Below are positions 61,065-64,000 of a stretch of DNA of 64,000 bases, piece after piece. The notes below the pieces were generated by a model. The model saw nothing but the letters and a program-made list of their open reading frames with translations, had not been told where the DNA came from and ran no database searches. The stretch spans positions 3,906,001 through 3,970,000 of the forward strand of contig NZ_CP118631.1 in NCBI RefSeq assembly GCF_028993635.1, given 5' to 3'. Position 1 is the stretch's first letter; each line of letters begins with the position of its first letter. The DNA is from Mucilaginibacter sp. SJ. Lineage in GTDB: Bacteria > Bacteroidota > Bacteroidia > Sphingobacteriales > Sphingobacteriaceae. The translations under genes were made by a program, and so were the position numbers.

Positions 61065-61072
61065 CAAACATA
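61065..61072 (-). promoter_or_regulatory. Putative -7 element of YceI/type III PKS operon
   Basis: On the minus strand TATGTTTG fits TAnnTTTG. It would start the YceI-PKS-reductase message about 15-18 bases before the YceI ATG. A -33 TTG appears at 15 bases spacing, shorter than usual. Confidence 0.35.
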
Positions 61073-61176
61073 ATAATTTATGCGGTACAATTTTTTGCAT
61101 TAAAGGTTGTAAGTTTATAACGTTACCCGGGCAACTTTTAGTTGCTTTTGGGAGTATTTACCAGCAAACGGCAACA

Positions 61177-62061
61177 ATGAAATTTAAACAATTTATCCCC
61201 ACCCGGTCGGCATTGGCGCATTTACGGTTTGTTTTCTCTGTTTTTTTGCTGCCGGTATACCTGTTTGCTTTTAGCCAGGCCGATACGGTAAAAACTTCAA
61301 TTGCTGTTCTCGTGTTTTTCATCTGGCATTTTCTCGCTTTCCCGGCCAGTAACGGCTATAACAGTTATTTTGATAAGGATGAACATAGCATTGCTCTGTT
61401 AGCCAAACCGCCTCAAGTGGATATCAGCCTGTATTATTTTTCTATTTTGCTGGAGATAATGGCTTTTTTATTGGGCTTTATCATTAGCTGGGAATTTGCC
61501 TTTGCGGTGCTCATTTATGGTATTATGTCAAAGCTGTACAGCCATCCGGCTACCCGGTTAAAAAAATATCCAATCATCAGCTTTTTAACGGTGTTCATTT
61601 TCCAGGGATGTTTTATTTATTACACCACCTACACCGCTTTGACCGGTACAAGCCTGTTTGGTCATTGGGATTTAGGCCTGATTATTCCGGGAGCTATCAG
61701 CTCCTGCCTCATCGGGGCATCATACCCCTTAACCCAGGTGTATCAGCATGAAGAAGACGGCAGGCGGGGCGATAAAACGCTTAGTATCGTTTTAGGTTAC
61801 AAAGGTTCCTTTATTTTTTCGGGCGTATTGTTTGCCGCGGGGATAGCCCTTTCTTACTGGTACTGGCACCTGGCTGGCATGATGCTTAACTTTTATTTCT
61901 TTATAGTATGCGCCGCACCGATATTTTTCTTTTTTAATTATTGGTTTTATAAAGTAGGGCAATCAACAACCAATGCTAATTTTAAAAACGCCATGCGTAT
62001 GAATTTCATCAGCTCAGGTTGTATGCTAATCTATTTCGGGGTGCTGGCGGTGTTTAGTTGA
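61177..62061 (+). CDS. UbiA-family membrane prenyltransferase
   Basis: From the ATG at 61177 the protein has 294 residues and about eight helices; a longer frame back to 61000 overlaps the YceI gene and is rejected. The first metal/isoprenoid motif is N59-G-Y-N-S-Y-F-D66-K-D68-E and the second is QVYQHEEDGRRGDKTLS. Such enzymes attach a polyprenyl chain to an aromatic or other acceptor within the membrane. It diverges from the polyketide operon across 131 bases, suggesting prenylation of the polyketide, but menaquinone or other lipid roles are possible. Confidence 0.88.
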   Translation: MKFKQFIPTRSALAHLRFVFSVFLLPVYLFAFSQADTVKTSIAVLVFFIWHFLAFPASNGYNSYFDKDEHSIALLAKPPQVDISLYYFSILLEIMAFLLGFIISWEFAFAVLIYGIMSKLYSHPATRLKKYPIISFLTVFIFQGCFIYYTTYTALTGTSLFGHWDLGLIIPGAISSCLIGASYPLTQVYQHEEDGRRGDKTLSIVLGYKGSFIFSGVLFAAGIALSYWYWHLAGMMLNFYFFIVCAAPIFFFFNYWFYKVGQSTTNANFKNAMRMNFISSGCMLIYFGVLAVFS

Positions 62062-62118
62062 GCGAGATTAAAATCAAAAGCGTCATTGCTTTATTAAGTA
62101 TATTTTTGATTGATTTAT

Positions 62119-62210
62119 GGATACGGGCGTTGCCTGCGGCCGGGCTGTACGCTCATACTGCACAGGGCATTAGCCTTAGGCCGGTATCCGCTCCCATCCC
62201 TAACGCAGCC
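62119..62210. repeat. GC-rich dispersed intergenic repeat
   Basis: GGATACGGGCGTTGCCTGCG...CCTAACGCAG contains inverted ends (GGATAC/GTATCC and GCGTT/AACGC) and an inner GGCCGGGC. Sequences of this GGGCGTTGCC...ATCCCTAACGC style are very common between genes in Bacteroidota (from memory). A 60-codon frame starting with TTG at 62058 runs into it and is not a gene. Confidence 0.55.
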
Positions 62211-62311
62211 CCATGCACCATCTTTAAAGATATATTTTAAACGTCATCATGGTTTTTTTCAGGCTCCCTGATGGTTACTCACAATGACGCTTCTTTGTTA
62301 TATTTCTCCAA

Positions 62312-64000
62312 CTACTTCTTCGCAGCCCAGGCATCCATTTTAGCTTCAAAAACAGCCATTGGCATGGCGCCGTCTTTTAATACCTGGTCATGAAATTCGG
62401 CGATATTGAATTTGCCGCCTAATTGCTTTTCATATTTGGTGCGCAGTTCGCGGATTTTGAGTGCGCCTATTTTGTAGCTCAATGCCTGGCCGGGAATAGC
62501 CATATAACGTTCAATTTCGGCAGTTGCACCTTGTTCGCTGATAGCTTCGTTATCCATCATATATTTAATAGCCTGCTCACGGGTCATTCCTTTGGTGTGG
62601 ATGGCAACGTCGACAACCAAACGGATGGCACGGTGAATCTCATCGCCTAACGCGCCCATATACTGGTACGGATCGGTGTACAAGCCGAGCTCTTTCCCTA
62701 ATGATTCGCAATACAGCGCCCAGCCTTCTACATAGGCTGTTTCCCCGCCATCAAAGCGGCGGAATTTTGGCAATGAAGCGTTTTCCTGGGTTAACGAAAT
62801 CTGGTAATGGTGACCAGGAATTGCTTCATGAAGAAACAATGATTCCATGCCCGATGTGGTGTTAAACTTGGTGGCATCTAATATCGGCACGTAAAAAATA
62901 CCGGGACGGGTACCATCTGCCGACCCCTGGTTATACTCCGCACTGGCCGATGCCGCGCGGAAGGCTTCGGTTTGCCTGATCTCGAAAGGGGTTTTGGGCA
63001 CATGGTTAAACATTTTTTTCAGGTTTGGCTCCATGCGTTTATGAATGTTTTCAAAAGCATCAAGTACATCCTTCGGGGTTTTGTAAGGAGTAAACTTAGG
63101 GTCGGTTTTCATGTATTCGAAAAACGCCTTCAAATCGCCCTTAAAGCCGACACTGGTTTTGATGCTATCCATTAAGCCACGGATCCGGGCAACTTCTTTC
63201 AAACCCAATTGGTAAATTTCTTCAGGGGTTTTATCTGTGGTAGTTTGTTGTTTAACTAAATAGGTGTATTTAGCGGTGCCATCTGGCAGGGATGAAAAGC
63301 CCGAGGTTGCACGTGCGTGGGGCAGATATTGGTTTTTCAGATAATCGGCCAGTTTTTGATAGGTTGGGTTAACAATTTGAGTAATGGCTTTCTTGTAAGC
63401 CTCGGTCAGCTGTGTTTTATCCGCATCCGAAAAATCCTTCGGCATATTCTTAACCGGCCCGTAGAACAGGCTTTTTTCTACATCTTTTGATACCAGGTCC
63501 TGCATTTCGGGGATCATTTTAACAACTAACGATTTTGGCAGCACTACGCCTGTTTTGACGCCTTTGTTAAAATTGGAGATGGCGGTATCAGCCCAGATCT
63601 GGAAAGCAGATAAACGTTTCAGCCAGTCGTTATAATCTACAACCGTTTTAAAGGGCTGCGCGCCAGAGCCCGAGCCAAGCTGCCCCATGGTAATTGGCAG
63701 GGCATAAAACTGGTTAAAAGGCATGTACTCGAAATGGTATTTAAAGTTATCCAGGGCCAGTTGCACCTCGTAGGTAAATATATCGTATGATAGCTTGTCG
63801 TCTTCGTTCAGTTCAGCGCGGTCAAAGTTTTTCACTTTCGACAAGTAAACCGAGTTATAATCATGCGCCTTTTCCAGAAATTCAGCCGAACCATCGTTAG
63901 GTAGCAGGTCATTATAGCGCCTGTCCCCAATATAGGTGGCATTAAGCGGGTAGAGCTTTAAGCCGTCCTGGAAATAATCTTCAAAAACTTTGGCGAGGTC
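62312..64000 (-). CDS. DUF885 family metallopeptidase-like protein (5' end outside window)
   Basis: The frame continues open to the window edge; 563 residues are present of a usual 590-620. The metal-binding H-E-x-x-x-H segment is FLHEAIPGHHYQ, and a downstream E appears in VEGWALYCESLGKE, which resembles thermolysin-like or M32-like sites. The proteins are often exported lipoproteins and are predicted carboxypeptidases; the N-terminal signal is not visible here. An internal TTG at 63844 is not the real start. Confidence 0.88.
   Translation of the reverse strand, partial: DLAKVFEDYFQDGLKLYPLNATYIGDRRYNDLLPNDGSAEFLEKAHDYNSVYLSKVKNFDRAELNEDDKLSYDIFTYEVQLALDNFKYHFEYMPFNQFYALPITMGQLGSGSGAQPFKTVVDYNDWLKRLSAFQIWADTAISNFNKGVKTGVVLPKSLVVKMIPEMQDLVSKDVEKSLFYGPVKNMPKDFSDADKTQLTEAYKKAITQIVNPTYQKLADYLKNQYLPHARATSGFSSLPDGTAKYTYLVKQQTTTDKTPEEIYQLGLKEVARIRGLMDSIKTSVGFKGDLKAFFEYMKTDPKFTPYKTPKDVLDAFENIHKRMEPNLKKMFNHVPKTPFEIRQTEAFRAASASAEYNQGSADGTRPGIFYVPILDATKFNTTSGMESLFLHEAIPGHHYQISLTQENASLPKFRRFDGGETAYVEGWALYCESLGKELGLYTDPYQYMGALGDEIHRAIRLVVDVAIHTKGMTREQAIKYMMDNEAISEQGATAEIERYMAIPGQALSYKIGALKIRELRTKYEKQLGGKFNIAEFHDQVLKDGAMPMAVFEAKMDAWAAKK

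Noticed and set aside
62058..62240. 60-codon frame with TTG overlapping the UbiA stop
   Set aside because: Its second half lies within a GC-rich dispersed repeat and its sequence is not protein-like after the first 25 residues.

Overview
The window reads as chromosomal DNA of a Bacteroidota bacterium, most likely Sphingobacteriaceae and close to Mucilaginibacter or Pedobacter. This is an inference from protein style (CarboxypepD_reg/TonB-type proteins, a secreted plug-like protein, paired rhomboids, a circularly permuted ATP-grasp/alpha-E/transglutaminase triad), from promoter-like TAnnTTTG elements, and from dispersed GC-rich intergenic repeats. No species can be fixed from the sequence alone. 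I see no rRNA, tRNA, CRISPR array, prophage or intact insertion sequence.

Layout. 1-2.6 kb: alanine dehydrogenase (cut by the window edge), a VanX-like D-Ala-D-Ala dipeptidase and a YihY membrane protein, followed by a repeat-rich gap. 3.5-6.2 kb: hisS and an outer-membrane phospholipase A-like barrel protein, then 1.2 kb of AT-rich gap. 7.4-12.4 kb: a carbohydrate block with a DUF1080 3-keto-glycoside hydrolase candidate, a GMC oxidoreductase with a cysteine cluster, its Tat-signal small subunit, and a GH13 enzyme. 12.7-18.5 kb: zinc alcohol dehydrogenase plus esterase, a GreA-like small protein, a glycine-rich RRM protein, an orphan GAF histidine kinase and a dienelactone hydrolase. 18.5-25.3 kb: flippase-like protein and GT2 (overlapping, both TTG starts), an orphan OppC-like permease, a SpoIIE-type phosphatase, rnhB and a GT4.

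25.4-29 kb: the transglutaminase / alpha-E / ATP-grasp operon. 29-36.7 kb: AraC regulator divergent from a quinone-oxidoreductase-like enzyme, small membrane and secreted proteins, an antitoxin with a truncated toxin start, a GH3_C-like/serine hydrolase fusion and an amidohydrolase. 36.8-43 kb: mutL, two rhomboids, an EEP nuclease and cysS in one direction. 43-51.6 kb: secreted proteins, moxR, a parvulin chaperone, rdgB, an uncalled 55-residue protein, a lipoprotein and an M28 peptidase. 51.8-53.8 kb: an ECF-like sigma factor overlapping an unusual membrane protein that combines a cytoplasmic anti-sigma-like head, a carboxypeptidase-regulatory-like domain and a TonB C-terminal-like domain. 53.9-57.4 kb: DUF4197 lipoprotein and a phosphate module (PiT, DUF47, PhoR-like kinase).

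57.4-62.1 kb is the most attractive system: a minus-strand run of YceI protein, type III polyketide synthase with intact Cys-His-Asn, FAD reductase and SAM methyltransferase, with a UbiA prenyltransferase diverging from the same 131-base control region. Together these could build a methylated, possibly prenylated phenolic lipid or quinone. The window closes inside a DUF885 metallopeptidase-like gene.
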